A stretch of 64,000 bases of DNA from assembly GCA_045590215.1 (NCBI GenBank), contig JAZNQO010000035.1:1-64000 (forward strand), read 5' to 3'. A program made the position numbers and the translations under genes. The first letter of the stretch is position 1, and every line of letters starts with the position of its first letter. Source of the stretch: RUG563 sp045590215. Lineage in GTDB: Bacteria; Bacillota; Clostridia; Christensenellales; Aristaeellaceae. Shown here piece by piece: positions 24,001 through 31,571 of this stretch. The notes below the pieces were generated by a model that worked only from the letters and a program-made list of their open reading frames with translations, was not told the origin of the DNA and searched no databases.

Positions 24001-25146
24001 GATTTCCTGATCGGCAGAAGAAAGCGGCTCTTGGCTGTCCGGGAAATCAGAGAGCAGCATGAAATGGGCATGGGGCGTGGCGGCATGGAGAACATGCAGT
24101 TGCCGGGCCATCTGATAGGCCTGCTTTTTACTGCAAAGCAGTGTGGGCACCACCACCAGCAGGCGTTTGTCCCCAAGGTGCTTTTTGTGTAGCCGGGGCA
24201 GCATTCTGGCTGGGAACAGGCGGCGCAAGATGCGATAATAAAGTATGCGGACGATTTCCGATGCGGCCAGGAGAAAAAAGGGCAGCAGCAAAAGCGGAAC
24301 CCCTGAAAAAATAAAAAGAACAGACAAAACCAAAGCAGACAGGAAAAAGGGCAGAAGATAGAAGAGCGTTTTTTGTTTTGAGGAAAAGCTATGGCTTTCT
24401 TTCAAAAGATAGGCATAAATCAGGCTCTGCTTTTCCGTCAGATAATAGCCTGCTTCCTTTTCGATGCCCTCTTTTCCTTCCGTGAGGGCAAGGGCGGCTC
24501 GTGCCACCGCCGTTTCATGCAGGCAGCCTTTTCTGGCGATCCGGCAGACGCAGCTGCGATAATACAGGCGGCTTTCCCTGTCCATTTGCCGATAGGTTTC
24601 ATCCTGCCGGAGAATCTGGCAAACGGGGTTCAGATGCTCCAAAATGGTATTGAAGGGCAGCTTTGGCAGTTGATGCAAAGCCTGCAAAAGCTGGGCGCAG
24701 TGCTTTTGCAGGGCAAGCTGCTTTTCTTCCTCCTTTTCCGTCAGGGCAGGGGACAGGCATTTGTCCAATTGCTCCATGAGGGCGCAGGAAAGAGCGACGG
24801 GCAGGGCATCCCCTTCCCGGCAGCGCATTTCCCTTTCATCGTAGAAGGTGCGCAGCTTTCGCATCATCTGGCCGGGGTGCAGGGGAAGGGATAAGCATAT
24901 ATCCCGGCAGACGAGCATCAGCCGCACCTCCTTTCCCTCCACAGGCAGGGCAGGCAGCCTCCTTATTTCCTTTTCCAGGGACAGCAGCCTCGCATACAAA
25001 AAAGAGGCTTCATCGGCCAGCATCCGGGCGGCAGGATAGCTTTCCGAAGCATCTTCCGGCAAATGAAGCATCAGCTTTCGCAGATGCTTTTCAAAAGAAA
25101 CAGGAAAGGGAAGACGGCCTTTTAGAACAAAAGAACGAAAATCCAT
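18034..25146 (-). CDS. Cyclic beta-1,2-glucan synthase-like protein (GT84 - GH189 - GH94)
   Basis: A very large (2370 residues) three-module membrane protein. Hydrophobic helices near 265-310 precede a GT84 glycosyltransferase (about 320-620) with VITLDADTFLPPG and the LHRWTRGDWQ box; more helices lie near 640-670 and 720-770. A glucoamylase-like module (GH189, about 800-1180) follows, containing KSHMAHHQGMILCAG. The last third is GH94: RTGPYQAGGAFGFRDQLQDV near 1930, GSGDWNDGMNTVGGESVWLG near 2068 with the general-acid Asp, and GGQYTHAVPWLIMAL. In known enzymes GT84 polymerises from UDP-glucose, the middle module cyclises by transglycosylation, and the phosphorylase module sets chain length. 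GGAGG lies 7 bases before the ATG at 25146; frames extending further upstream lack such a site. It is convergent to aroK and divergent from glgB. Confidence 0.88.
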   Translation of the reverse strand: MDFRSFVLKGRLPFPVSFEKHLRKLMLHLPEDASESYPAARMLADEASFLYARLLSLEKEIRRLPALPVEGKEVRLMLVCRDICLSLPLHPGQMMRKLRTFYDEREMRCREGDALPVALSCALMEQLDKCLSPALTEKEEEKQLALQKHCAQLLQALHQLPKLPFNTILEHLNPVCQILRQDETYRQMDRESRLYYRSCVCRIARKGCLHETAVARAALALTEGKEGIEKEAGYYLTEKQSLIYAYLLKESHSFSSKQKTLFYLLPFFLSALVLSVLFIFSGVPLLLLPFFLLAASEIVRILYYRILRRLFPARMLPRLHKKHLGDKRLLVVVPTLLCSKKQAYQMARQLHVLHAATPHAHFMLLSDFPDSQEPLSSADQEILAAAQASIQALNNETDGVYFYFQRSRSWDEGQQAFCGRERKRGALEDLNLLLCGRESPDAFLYASCPLSSLAHSYDHVITLDADTFLPPGAAAKLQGAMEHPLQKGRIAVIQPRMENLAENFHTRTQYFLSAQGGVDAYHTFVQSVYQDVFGCGSFAGKGIFDPSLFLQRTQSRFPSGRILSHDLIEGEFAHAATAEDIALYDTQPAHLSGWQKRLHRWTRGDWQLLPFLKDKALPLLSRWKIYDNLRISLVPLCQMLLLIFGTVFHQPLLFLFGLPWPLHGMIKRMLLFPGKAYTQLDAIIRSLYRQFISRKHLLSWVTADQAETISGLPLLCILCPLAAGTATILFSLLPGGFLPGLVPGILWLVSPLFVRFMDAKKPLHPALSEEDKASVLSLCRDTWHFFEKNVHAGTFFLPPDNVQLQPDKGPALRTSPTNIGLYLLSVLAAKEMGFLTAPQMARRMLRTVETLERLEKWQGHLYNWYSLETLSPLPPRFVSTVDSGNLCACLLACAQGVRQCLESLDEKGRTLPLRLDHLAEKMRFDRLYDPSCHLFHIGYDTHEKRLSQSHYDLLASECRLTSFVAVMQRQVPLKHWFSLGRMTVRQGGGAALLSWGGTAFEYLMPHLLLPLHRNTLLFDGCLNAIRAQITAAGHRPFGISESGYFAFDTDLQYQYRAFGLPSLAVSEHTKGNVVAPYASMLALPFLPDAAIRNLQWMRRLSWYSDEGLFEAADYTPTPMDAPPHLVKSHMAHHQGMILCAGCNLLTDFSLVRHFMTPAKAKAYSFLLCERKPLLPSFSRPLPRKKEAAAPFPSFAFPCPVGYPLAAHALCGKSVTWVMNAKGDGFLKSESRLWTRFHPSFPSGPRFYLRNVQSGAFICPQTRENLIFENGCIRIPFHAFQLQGEMRLLVLPLSDEAVCDIRLENKGTLDAEIEVISYLEVTQSTYREDKAHPNFRDLSVLIEEEGDNGLLCRRLSQKEDIPFLVHRITGDYAALHRQGDRLLFLGRDGHLNAPSQLCQSAGKCVYRTGAVIAPCLSLRGLVRLRPGQKAHVQFVTGEKALQADIPPLETPIDEATLSLCRTKAAMSLRFLGLSPQSVPLYNRVLGSLCFSGQPHQAVSIPSSIHTLWQYGISGDEPLLTVFLQSPDKKLIRHALCAHALMETSGIKTLLLFLCNKEKEDYFTPLQNAVHAAIDAVPAGKERIFICTGGIENAKALRSLSALYLESGTPLSRQLNAIECPFPAAHPLPDAAPPAALPPLFHQNSCGGFTADGDYCIFAPPPAPWHNLLMGQRFGTLLCENAVLHSFSDNSQMNRITKHPLDVHRPDGSEYYFLTDAEGHSLSLTGGTVFHRIGVTEYHSMPFSIKCKMILFSHASEPFGLRLIQLQSEKEAHFTLRCLIRFERDGKTGVFTEDGFAYAASSRQKGLSFAHLPQGECFAPPFSEADFPLFAFQGGSNALFQCSVHLKPHQAETFPLIIGFAQNRQEAHALAGRFLHQGMQDALQETKRFWQEKLDKLLLFGGESWLQLYLNRWLPYQALCARLYGRTGPYQAGGAFGFRDQLQDVLCCLLTNPGFARNHLLLCAAHQYREGDVQHWWHAPRTGVRTRISDDKLFLPFLTALYAETTGDLEVLEEQIPFLVSAPLAPEEDDRYETPHLSPETASLMVHCMLAMESVAFGPHGIPLMGSGDWNDGMNTVGGESVWLGFFLCMVYQHFAPLCDAETAKKLREKRSELLKNMEKAWTGAWYLRAWYKTGEALGGPATNPPRTDLISQCFACLAGAPRDHVRTALQHALQQLWLKEKGMVLLLSPPFTPREKAGYIGSYLPGVRENGGQYTHAVPWLIMALCRIGEYDAAWQIARDILPLFHTDTPEKLQRYRTEPYVLCGDVYAGENLGRGGWSFYTGSAAWLYYVYVTVLLGFEKKGNRLRLNPCPNETMEEFSFIWRHGSTTYHLTASKNTLFATLDGERLKDGWLTLTEDGRTHEAHFPYRKN

Positions 25147-25224
25147 GGAAGAACCTCCGCTTGCATCATTTTTTGTTAGTGTGCGCCAAAATGCCAATAA
25201 AATGACTGGAAATTTTGACTGTTC

Positions 25225-25235
25225 TGTGCTATAAT
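25225..25235 (+). promoter_or_regulatory. Extended -10 promoter of glgB
   Basis: TGTGCTATAAT, an extended -10 element, lies about 47 bases before the glgB start. No good -35 box is seen at the right distance. Confidence 0.5.
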
Positions 25236-25281
25236 GCAAAGCAGAGGAAAATGAACGCATAAAGGAGGATTGGGAAGGTTT

Positions 25282-27234
25282 ATGTGGTATAATCCGCCTG
25301 ATGCTGTGGAAAGAGACCGTTTTCACGCCGGTTATTCAGAAAGAGCATATGAATATCTGGGGGCGCATCCGGTGTGGCAGGATGATCAGCTGCACTGGCA
25401 TTTTGCCGTGTGGGCACCCAATGCAAGGAAGGTTTGCCTGACGGGGGAATTTTCCAACTGGGAAGCGGAAAGATACCCTATGGAAAAGCAATTCGACGGC
25501 ATTTGGGAATTGCGCCTGCCTGCTCGCCTTTTTTCTGCAGAAAGCGACCCGGAAAAATATAGCTACCCCGATGCAGATGAAAAGCTGAAAAGTTATAAAT
25601 ATGCCATTTTGGGGGCGGATAATGTATGGCATTACCGGGGCGACCCCTACGGCTTTGCCACCGAATGCCGCCCCAATAACGCCAACCGCCTGTGGGATAT
25701 GCGCACCTATGAATGGAAAGACGCCGAATGGCTGGAAAAACGTAAAACATGGGATGCCTACCATAGCCCTGTGAATATCTACGAAATGCACCTTGGCACA
25801 TGGCGGCAGCCGGAGCCGGAAGTGTATTACACCTATTCCGAAATTGCGGACAGATTGGTTCCCTACATCCGCAAGATGGGCTATACCCATGTGGAATTTC
25901 TGCCGGTGATGGAGCATCCCTTTGATGGCAGCTGGGGCTATCAGGTGACGGGGTATTACAGCCCCACCGCCCGGTACGGCGACCCGGATGGCTTGAAAGA
26001 GCTGATTGACCGGCTGCATCAGGCCGGCATCGGCGTGATATTGGACTGGGTGCCTGCCCATTTTCCCAGGGACGAAATCGGCCTGCGCCAGTTTGACGGC
26101 ACGCCATGCTATGAGCATCAGAACCCCTTGCGCGGGGAAATGCCCCAGTGGGGCACCATGCTGTTTGACTATGGCAGGGGGGAAGTGTGCTCCTTCCTTT
26201 GCTCCAACGCCCTGTTCTGGCTGAAGGAATATCATGCGGACGGCCTGCGCTGCGACGCCGTCAGCTGCATGCTGTACCATAACTTTTGCAAGGAAGACGG
26301 CCAATGGGTGCCCAATAAGGACGGCGGTAAGGAGAATTACGAAGCCATTGATTTCCTGCGCAGGCTGAATGCAGCGGCGTACAGGGAATGTCCCGGCATT
26401 ATGATGATTGCGGAGGAAGCCACGGCTTTCCCCATGATTACAAGGCCTACGGATATGGGCGGACTGGGATTCGGCTTCAAATGGAATATGGGCTGGATGA
26501 ACGACATACTCTTCTATATCAAGAAAGACCCCATCCACCGCAAATACCATCATGATAAACTGACGTTCTCCCTCTACTATGCCTTTTCGGAAAACTATGT
26601 GCTGCCCTTCTCCCACGACGAGGTGGTGCATGGCAAACATTCCATGCTGGACAAGCAGCCGGGGGATATCTGGCAGAAGTTTGCGGGGCTGAGGGCTCTT
26701 TATGGCTACACTATGGCGCATCCCGGCAAAAAACTGCTTTTCATGGGCGGCGAATTTGGCCATTATATCGAATGGAAAGACGATATTGAGATGGACTGGT
26801 TCCTGCTGCTTTATGAAAAGCATCCGGAAATGCAAAAGTTCGTGGCGAAGCTGAATAAGTTTTATCGTTCCACCCCGGCTCTCTACGGCAACGATTTGGA
26901 CTGGAACGGCTTCCAGTGGCTGAATGTGAACGATGCGGAGCATAGTGTTCTTGCCTTCATGCGTTCCGACGGCAAGCATATGCCCATCATCAGTGTCACC
27001 AATTTCACCCCGGCTTTCTATGGGCAATATCGCATTGCGCTGCCCTATGACTGCGAAATCATCGAAGTGCTCAATTCCGACAGGGCGGAGTTTGCCGGAA
27101 GCGACCAGTATAACGCATGGCCCATCCGCGCCCAGCAGATACCGTTTAACGACCAGCCCTACAGCTGCGAAATCTGCGTGCCGCCCCTTTCCACGGTGTA
27201 TTTCAAGGTGAAAAAGCCGTCCAAAAAGAAATAA
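25282..27234 (+). CDS. glgB: 1,4-alpha-glucan branching enzyme
   Basis: A 650-residue GH13 branching enzyme that makes alpha-1,6 branches in glycogen. An N-terminal CBM48 domain (about 25-125, FAVWAPNARKVCLTGEFSNW) precedes the TIM barrel. The catalytic Asp lies in ADGLRCDAVSCMLY, the catalytic Glu in MMIAEEATAFP, and the third acid in FSHDEVVHGKHSML. GGSWGYQ-like substrate residues appear as DGSWGYQVTGYYSPTARYG. The ATG at 25282 is preferred; a TTG at 25270 sits directly on AAAGGAGG and is too close. The C-terminus is lysine-rich. It is the first of four glycogen genes in one direction, with glgC 127 bases downstream behind its own -10 element. Confidence 0.94.
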   Translation: MWYNPPDAVERDRFHAGYSERAYEYLGAHPVWQDDQLHWHFAVWAPNARKVCLTGEFSNWEAERYPMEKQFDGIWELRLPARLFSAESDPEKYSYPDADEKLKSYKYAILGADNVWHYRGDPYGFATECRPNNANRLWDMRTYEWKDAEWLEKRKTWDAYHSPVNIYEMHLGTWRQPEPEVYYTYSEIADRLVPYIRKMGYTHVEFLPVMEHPFDGSWGYQVTGYYSPTARYGDPDGLKELIDRLHQAGIGVILDWVPAHFPRDEIGLRQFDGTPCYEHQNPLRGEMPQWGTMLFDYGRGEVCSFLCSNALFWLKEYHADGLRCDAVSCMLYHNFCKEDGQWVPNKDGGKENYEAIDFLRRLNAAAYRECPGIMMIAEEATAFPMITRPTDMGGLGFGFKWNMGWMNDILFYIKKDPIHRKYHHDKLTFSLYYAFSENYVLPFSHDEVVHGKHSMLDKQPGDIWQKFAGLRALYGYTMAHPGKKLLFMGGEFGHYIEWKDDIEMDWFLLLYEKHPEMQKFVAKLNKFYRSTPALYGNDLDWNGFQWLNVNDAEHSVLAFMRSDGKHMPIISVTNFTPAFYGQYRIALPYDCEIIEVLNSDRAEFAGSDQYNAWPIRAQQIPFNDQPYSCEICVPPLSTVYFKVKKPSKKK

Positions 27235-27273
27235 TGCACAAAATGGGAAAATATCTTCCATATTGGCGAAAAA

Positions 27274-27284
27274 TGTGCTATAAT
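27274..27284 (+). promoter_or_regulatory. Extended -10 promoter of glgC
   Basis: TGTGCTATAAT again, about 77 bases before the glgC start and identical to the element before glgB. Confidence 0.5.
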
Positions 27285-27360
27285 AGCAAGCGAACAGAAA
27301 AATAAGCCTTTTTATCCTGAAAAAGCAGGAAAAAGCTTAATAAAGAAGGGAGTTTTTCAC

Positions 27361-28536
27361 ATGCCCGCTAAAAAGCGTTGTGTGGCCATGCTGCTGGCCG
27401 GCGGCCAGGGAAGCCGTCTGGGAATCCTGACCAAGCAAATGGCCAAGCCTGCCGTGCCCTATGGCTGCAAGTATCGTATTATCGACTTCCCCCTGTCCAA
27501 TTGCACGAACTCCAATATCGACGTGGTGGGCGTTCTGACCCAGTATCGTCCTTTGGAATTGAATGCCTATATCGCCAGCGGTGCGCCGTGGGATCTGGAC
27601 CTTGTGTCCGGCGGCGTTTTCGTGCTGCCTCCTTATCATTCCGGCTCCAGCGGCGAATGGTATAAGGGCACGGCTAACGCTATCTACCAGAACCTGGCCT
27701 TCATTGCCCAGTATAATCCCGATTATGTGCTGATTCTGTCCGGCGACCATATTTATAAAATGGACTACGCCGCCATGATCAACCACCATGAAAAGCTGGG
27801 GGCTGATGCCACCATCGCCGTGCGTCAGGTTCCGTGGGAAGAGGCCAGCCGCTTTGGCATCATGAACACCGATGCGGATTTCAACATTGTTGAATTTGAA
27901 GAAAAGCCCAAGAATCCCAAGTCCAACAACGCTTCCATGGGCGTGTATGTGTTCACCTGGGAAAAGCTGCGCAAATACCTCATCCAGGACGAAGCGGATC
28001 CTACTTCCTCCAACGACTTCGGCAAGAACATCATCCCCGCCATGCTGGGCGACGGCCAGAAGATGGTGGCCTATTCCTTCAATGATTACTGGAAGGACGT
28101 CGGCACCATCGAAAGCCTGTGGGAAGCCAATATGGATCTGCTGGCTGAAAAGCCGGAAATTGACCTGCATGATAAGAAATTCCGCATCTATGCCCGTAAC
28201 CTTGGCATGCCGCCGCACCACATTGCAGACGGTGCTACGGTGGATAACTGCCTGATTACCGAAGGCTGCGAAATCATGGGTACGGTGGCTCATTCCATCC
28301 TTTCTTCCGGCGTGGTTGTGGAAGAAGGGGCGAAGGTGATCGACAGCGTGATCATGCCCGGTGCTGTGATTAAGAGCGGTGCCGTCGTCCGTCGTGCCAT
28401 CGTGGCCGAGAATGCCGTGATTTCTGCCGGCTGCGAGATCGGCGAAGAAGAAGGCCTCATCGCTGTGGTGGGTCAGGGCGTAACGGTGCCTGAAAATACA
28501 GCCGTCAAGGCTGGCGAGCAATTCGCTGACGCTTGA
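27361..28536 (+). CDS. glgC: Glucose-1-phosphate adenylyltransferase, catalytic subunit
   Basis: A 391-residue ADP-glucose pyrophosphorylase making ADP-glucose from glucose-1-phosphate and ATP, the committed step of glycogen synthesis. The nucleotide-binding loop is LLAGGQGSRLGILT near residue 12. KPAVPYGCKYRIIDFPLSNC is the family signature. The catalytic Asp lies in LSGDHIYKMDY near 130, and the glucose-1-P site FEEKPKNPKS near 185. The C-terminal third is a left-handed beta-helix with GTVAHSILSSGVVVEEGAKV. It has a good ribosome-binding site (GAAGGGAG) and is followed 17 bases later by glgD, its usual non-catalytic partner in Firmicutes. Confidence 0.96.
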   Translation: MPAKKRCVAMLLAGGQGSRLGILTKQMAKPAVPYGCKYRIIDFPLSNCTNSNIDVVGVLTQYRPLELNAYIASGAPWDLDLVSGGVFVLPPYHSGSSGEWYKGTANAIYQNLAFIAQYNPDYVLILSGDHIYKMDYAAMINHHEKLGADATIAVRQVPWEEASRFGIMNTDADFNIVEFEEKPKNPKSNNASMGVYVFTWEKLRKYLIQDEADPTSSNDFGKNIIPAMLGDGQKMVAYSFNDYWKDVGTIESLWEANMDLLAEKPEIDLHDKKFRIYARNLGMPPHHIADGATVDNCLITEGCEIMGTVAHSILSSGVVVEEGAKVIDSVIMPGAVIKSGAVVRRAIVAENAVISAGCEIGEEEGLIAVVGQGVTVPENTAVKAGEQFADA

Positions 28537-28553
28537 GGAAGGGGGAAGAAACA

Positions 28554-29675
28554 ATGAAAAGCATGATGGGTATCATTTATACCGGTGAACGGGATCAGCA
28601 GCTTCGGGAGCTGACCACCAACCGTGCCGTGGCTGCCGTACCGATTTACGGCCGCTATCGTCTGATTGACTTCCCGCTTTCTGCCATGGTTTCCAGCGGC
28701 ATCAAGAATGTGGGCGTCATTTTGCAGCGCAACTATAACAGCCTCATGGACCATCTGGGCTCCGGCCGTGAATGGGATCTGCATGGCAAGCGCAACGGCC
28801 TTGTGATGCTGCCGCCTTTCATGACGAGGGATAACGTGGGCGTGTATGCCGGGTTCCTGGATGCCGTGCGCTCCAATCTGCATTATCTGCGGCGCAGCAA
28901 GGAACGTTATGTGGTGGTAACGGATACACATATCCTCTATTCCGCCAAGTATGACGAAATGCTGTCTGCCCATATTGAAAAGGGTGCGGATATCACCCTG
29001 CTGTATACCAAAGATCCTTCCCTTCGCCGCAATGGCGCAGGCCGCTATATCGACGTGGACGAAAACGGCCGTGTGACGGGGCTGGAAGTGGATCCCTCCA
29101 TTTCCCGGATGCCCTACACCTATATGGAATCCATGTGCGTGCGCCGTGAGCTGCTGATTGACCTGGTAGACCGTGCTGTGTCCCGTGGCCAGTATCATCT
29201 GACCCGTGATTTGCTCATGAACGGCATCTACGAAGGCACGCTGCGTGTATACGGCTATGAATACACCGGCAAGGCCTGGCATATTGACTCTGTTCAGGCT
29301 TACTTTGAAGCTTCCATGGACTTGATGGATGCAGAAACCCGCCGCAAGTTCTTCGACCCCGATCGTCCCGTGCTGACCAAGCTGCGTGACGAAATGCCCT
29401 CCCGGTATGTGACCGGTGCCAATGTGAAAAATTCGCTGGTGGCGGACGGCTGCGTGGTGGAAGGCACGGTGGAAAACAGCATTCTCTTCCGTGGCGTACA
29501 TATCGAAAAGGGCGCAGTGGTGAAGAACTCCATCATCATGCAGGACGGCTGCGTGCAGAAGGATGCCGAAATTGACCACTGCATTCTGGATAAGCAGTCC
29601 ATCATCCGGGAAGACACCCGGCTCATCGGCCCCCGGAATTATCCCATCGTTGTGGCAAAGGATCTAATTGTTTGA
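28554..29675 (+). CDS. glgD: ADP-glucose pyrophosphorylase regulatory subunit
   Basis: A 373-residue paralogue of GlgC. The loop that in GlgC reads GGQGSRL is here YTGERDQQLRELTTNR, lacking the glycine-rich catalytic motif, as expected for the GlgD subunit that tunes GlgC activity in a GlgCD complex. PIYGRYRLIDFPLSAMVSSG and a beta-helix end with GTVENSILFRGVHIEKGAVV support the family. The ATG at 28554 follows GAGGAAGGGGGAAG; an earlier in-frame TTG at 28533 overlaps glgC. It is co-transcribed with glgC. Confidence 0.94.
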   Translation: MKSMMGIIYTGERDQQLRELTTNRAVAAVPIYGRYRLIDFPLSAMVSSGIKNVGVILQRNYNSLMDHLGSGREWDLHGKRNGLVMLPPFMTRDNVGVYAGFLDAVRSNLHYLRRSKERYVVVTDTHILYSAKYDEMLSAHIEKGADITLLYTKDPSLRRNGAGRYIDVDENGRVTGLEVDPSISRMPYTYMESMCVRRELLIDLVDRAVSRGQYHLTRDLLMNGIYEGTLRVYGYEYTGKAWHIDSVQAYFEASMDLMDAETRRKFFDPDRPVLTKLRDEMPSRYVTGANVKNSLVADGCVVEGTVENSILFRGVHIEKGAVVKNSIIMQDGCVQKDAEIDHCILDKQSIIREDTRLIGPRNYPIVVAKDLIV

Positions 29676-29718
29676 CGCTCCTTGGGCGAAACCTTTGCCT
29701 GCAAAAAATGATTCTTTC

Positions 29719-29749
29719 ATGCAGGGCATAAGTCATTTGTGCCCTGCAT
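29719..29749. other. Intergenic hairpin between glgD and glgA
   Basis: ATGCAGGGCA and TGCCCTGCAT form a 10-bp perfect inverted repeat around an 11-base loop in the 148-base glgD-glgA gap. No T-run follows, so it is not an obvious terminator. It could lower or stabilise the glgA part of the message. Confidence 0.45.
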
Positions 29750-29823
29750 ATACTGTGTAATGGCCTCTTTTGCTGCCGCACAGAACGGTAAAAAAACCGA
29801 TTAACGACAGAGGAGAATGGAAC

Positions 29824-31443
29824 ATGAAAATTCTTTTTACTGCATCTGAATGCGTTCCCTTTATCAAAACCGGCGGTTTGGCCGACGTGGTGGGCGCACT
29901 GGCTCCTGTGCTGGCCAAGAAAGGCCATGATGTGCGGGTCATGCTGCCTCTGTATGGCATGATTCCCCATGACTATGTGGCGCAGATGAAGCATGTGCTG
30001 GATTTTGAGGTGGATCTGGGCTGGCGCAAGCAGTACTGCGGTATTGAAGCCCTGGAAAAAGACGGCGTGATCTATTACTTCATTGATAACAAGTATTACT
30101 TCGGCCGCAGCTATGTGTACGGCATGGGCGGCGATGAATATGAACGCTATGGCTTCTTTGACAGGGCTTGCCTGAACGCCCTGCCGCTGTTGGACTTTGC
30201 CCCCGATATCCTCCACGCCCATGACTGGCAGGCCGGCATGATTCCGGCATTGCTGAAGATTCAGTATCAGCATCTGCCCTTCTATGCGGACATGAAAGTG
30301 GTCTTCACCATCCATAACCTGCAGTATCAGGGCATCTTCGGCATCCCCGAAGTGCAGGATGTGCTGGGCCTTGGGGACAGCCTGTTTACCGATGACAAGC
30401 TGGAATGTTATGGCTGTGCCAATTTCATGAAGGCGGCTCTGGTCTATTCCGACGAAATCACCACCGTCAGCCCCTCCTACGCCGAAGAAATTCAGACGGC
30501 GTATTATGGCGAGCGTATGGACGGCCTGCTCCGTGCCAAGCGTGCCCATCTTTCCGGCGTGCTCAATGGCATTGACATTGGCGAATATGACCCGGCAAAC
30601 GATCCGCTGATCCCGGCCAAGTATACCGTTCATGATATGAGCGGTAAGGCCGTCTGCAAGGCGGAACTGCAAAAGGAACTGGGGCTGGACGAAAATCCCG
30701 ATGTGCCCGTCATTTCCCTGATTACCCGTTTGAGCAATCAGAAGGGCTTGGATCTGATTGACCGTGTGATTGGCGAAATCATGGAAGAAGATGTGCAGCT
30801 GGTGGTGCTGGGCATGGGCGATGCCCGGTATGTGAACCTGTTCAGCTGGGCCGAGCAGCATTATCCCGGCCGTGTGGCCGCACGCTTCCGCATGGATGGT
30901 GCTTTGGCGCACCGCATCTATGCCGGTTCCGATATGTTCCTCATGCCCAGCCAGTTTGAGCCCTGTGGCCTGAGCCAGATGATCGCTCTGCGCTATGGTA
31001 CGCTGCCCATCGTTCGTGAAACTGGCGGCCTGCGGGATACCGTGCTTTCCTATAACGAAGCCAACAATGCTGGCAACGGCTTCACTTTCTTCAATTACAA
31101 CGCCCACGACATGCTCTTCACCATCCGCCGTGCCCTCTATTTCTATACCAGCAATAAGGCTGTGTGGCAGATGCTGCAAAAGCGTGGCATGGAAGGTGAT
31201 TATTCCTGGGATCATTCCGCTGAAACCTATCTTTCCCTCTATGAGGATATGCTGCGCCAGGCCAAGCCGGACGAACTCAAGGCCAAGAAGCCCCGTGCGC
31301 CTCGGAAGCCCAAGGTGGAAGTAGTGGTGGAAGCGGAAGAAAAGCCCAAGGCCAAGAAAACCACCAAGCCCAAGGCTGAAGAAAAGCCTGCAGAAAAGAA
31401 AACCCGTGCTCCCCGGAAAAAGAAGACCGAAACCGCTGAATAA
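29824..31443 (+). CDS. glgA: Glycogen synthase with basic C-terminal tail
   Basis: A 539-residue GT5 enzyme that transfers glucose from ADP-glucose to glycogen. The N-terminal ADP-glucose site is FIKTGGLADVVGALAP (the KxGGL motif). Other signatures are HAHDWQAGM, FTIHNLQYQG and the C-terminal domain LITRLSNQKGLDLI with PSQFEPCGLSQMIALRYG, containing the conserved Glu. The ATG at 29824 follows GAGGAG. The core ends near residue 480. After it comes an unusual tail of about 60 residues made of Lys, Pro, Ala, Arg and Glu (for example KKPRAPRKPKVEVVVEAEEK), not part of the GT5 fold. It may bind nucleic acid, polyanion or a partner. A terminator follows. Confidence 0.95.
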   Translation: MKILFTASECVPFIKTGGLADVVGALAPVLAKKGHDVRVMLPLYGMIPHDYVAQMKHVLDFEVDLGWRKQYCGIEALEKDGVIYYFIDNKYYFGRSYVYGMGGDEYERYGFFDRACLNALPLLDFAPDILHAHDWQAGMIPALLKIQYQHLPFYADMKVVFTIHNLQYQGIFGIPEVQDVLGLGDSLFTDDKLECYGCANFMKAALVYSDEITTVSPSYAEEIQTAYYGERMDGLLRAKRAHLSGVLNGIDIGEYDPANDPLIPAKYTVHDMSGKAVCKAELQKELGLDENPDVPVISLITRLSNQKGLDLIDRVIGEIMEEDVQLVVLGMGDARYVNLFSWAEQHYPGRVAARFRMDGALAHRIYAGSDMFLMPSQFEPCGLSQMIALRYGTLPIVRETGGLRDTVLSYNEANNAGNGFTFFNYNAHDMLFTIRRALYFYTSNKAVWQMLQKRGMEGDYSWDHSAETYLSLYEDMLRQAKPDELKAKKPRAPRKPKVEVVVEAEEKPKAKKTTKPKAEEKPAEKKTRAPRKKKTETAE

Positions 31444-31453
31444 GTGATTTCAT

Positions 31454-31481
31454 GGGCTGCCTGAAACGGGCAGCCCTTTTG
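31454..31481 (+). terminator. Terminator of the glycogen gene cluster
   Basis: GGGCTGCC, loop TGAAAC, GGGCAGCCC and TTTT directly follow the glgA stop. Confidence 0.8.
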
Positions 31482-31488
31482 CATGGCG

Positions 31489-31543
31489 TGCGAGATGCAG
31501 GGGACAGTGTCCCCCTGATGGGGTTTGGGGTAACGCCCCATAA
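31489..31543. repeat. Palindromic intergenic repeat
   Basis: CAGGGGACAGTGTCCCCCTG, followed by a second inverted repeat TGGGG...CCCCA with TTTGGGGTAACG inside. Similar AGGGGA...TCCCCT palindromes lie at 14605-14635, and a related GGGG...CCCC unit at 54625-54839. Confidence 0.5.
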
Positions 31544-31571
31544 AAGAGTTATCATTCAAAAGGAGAAAATT

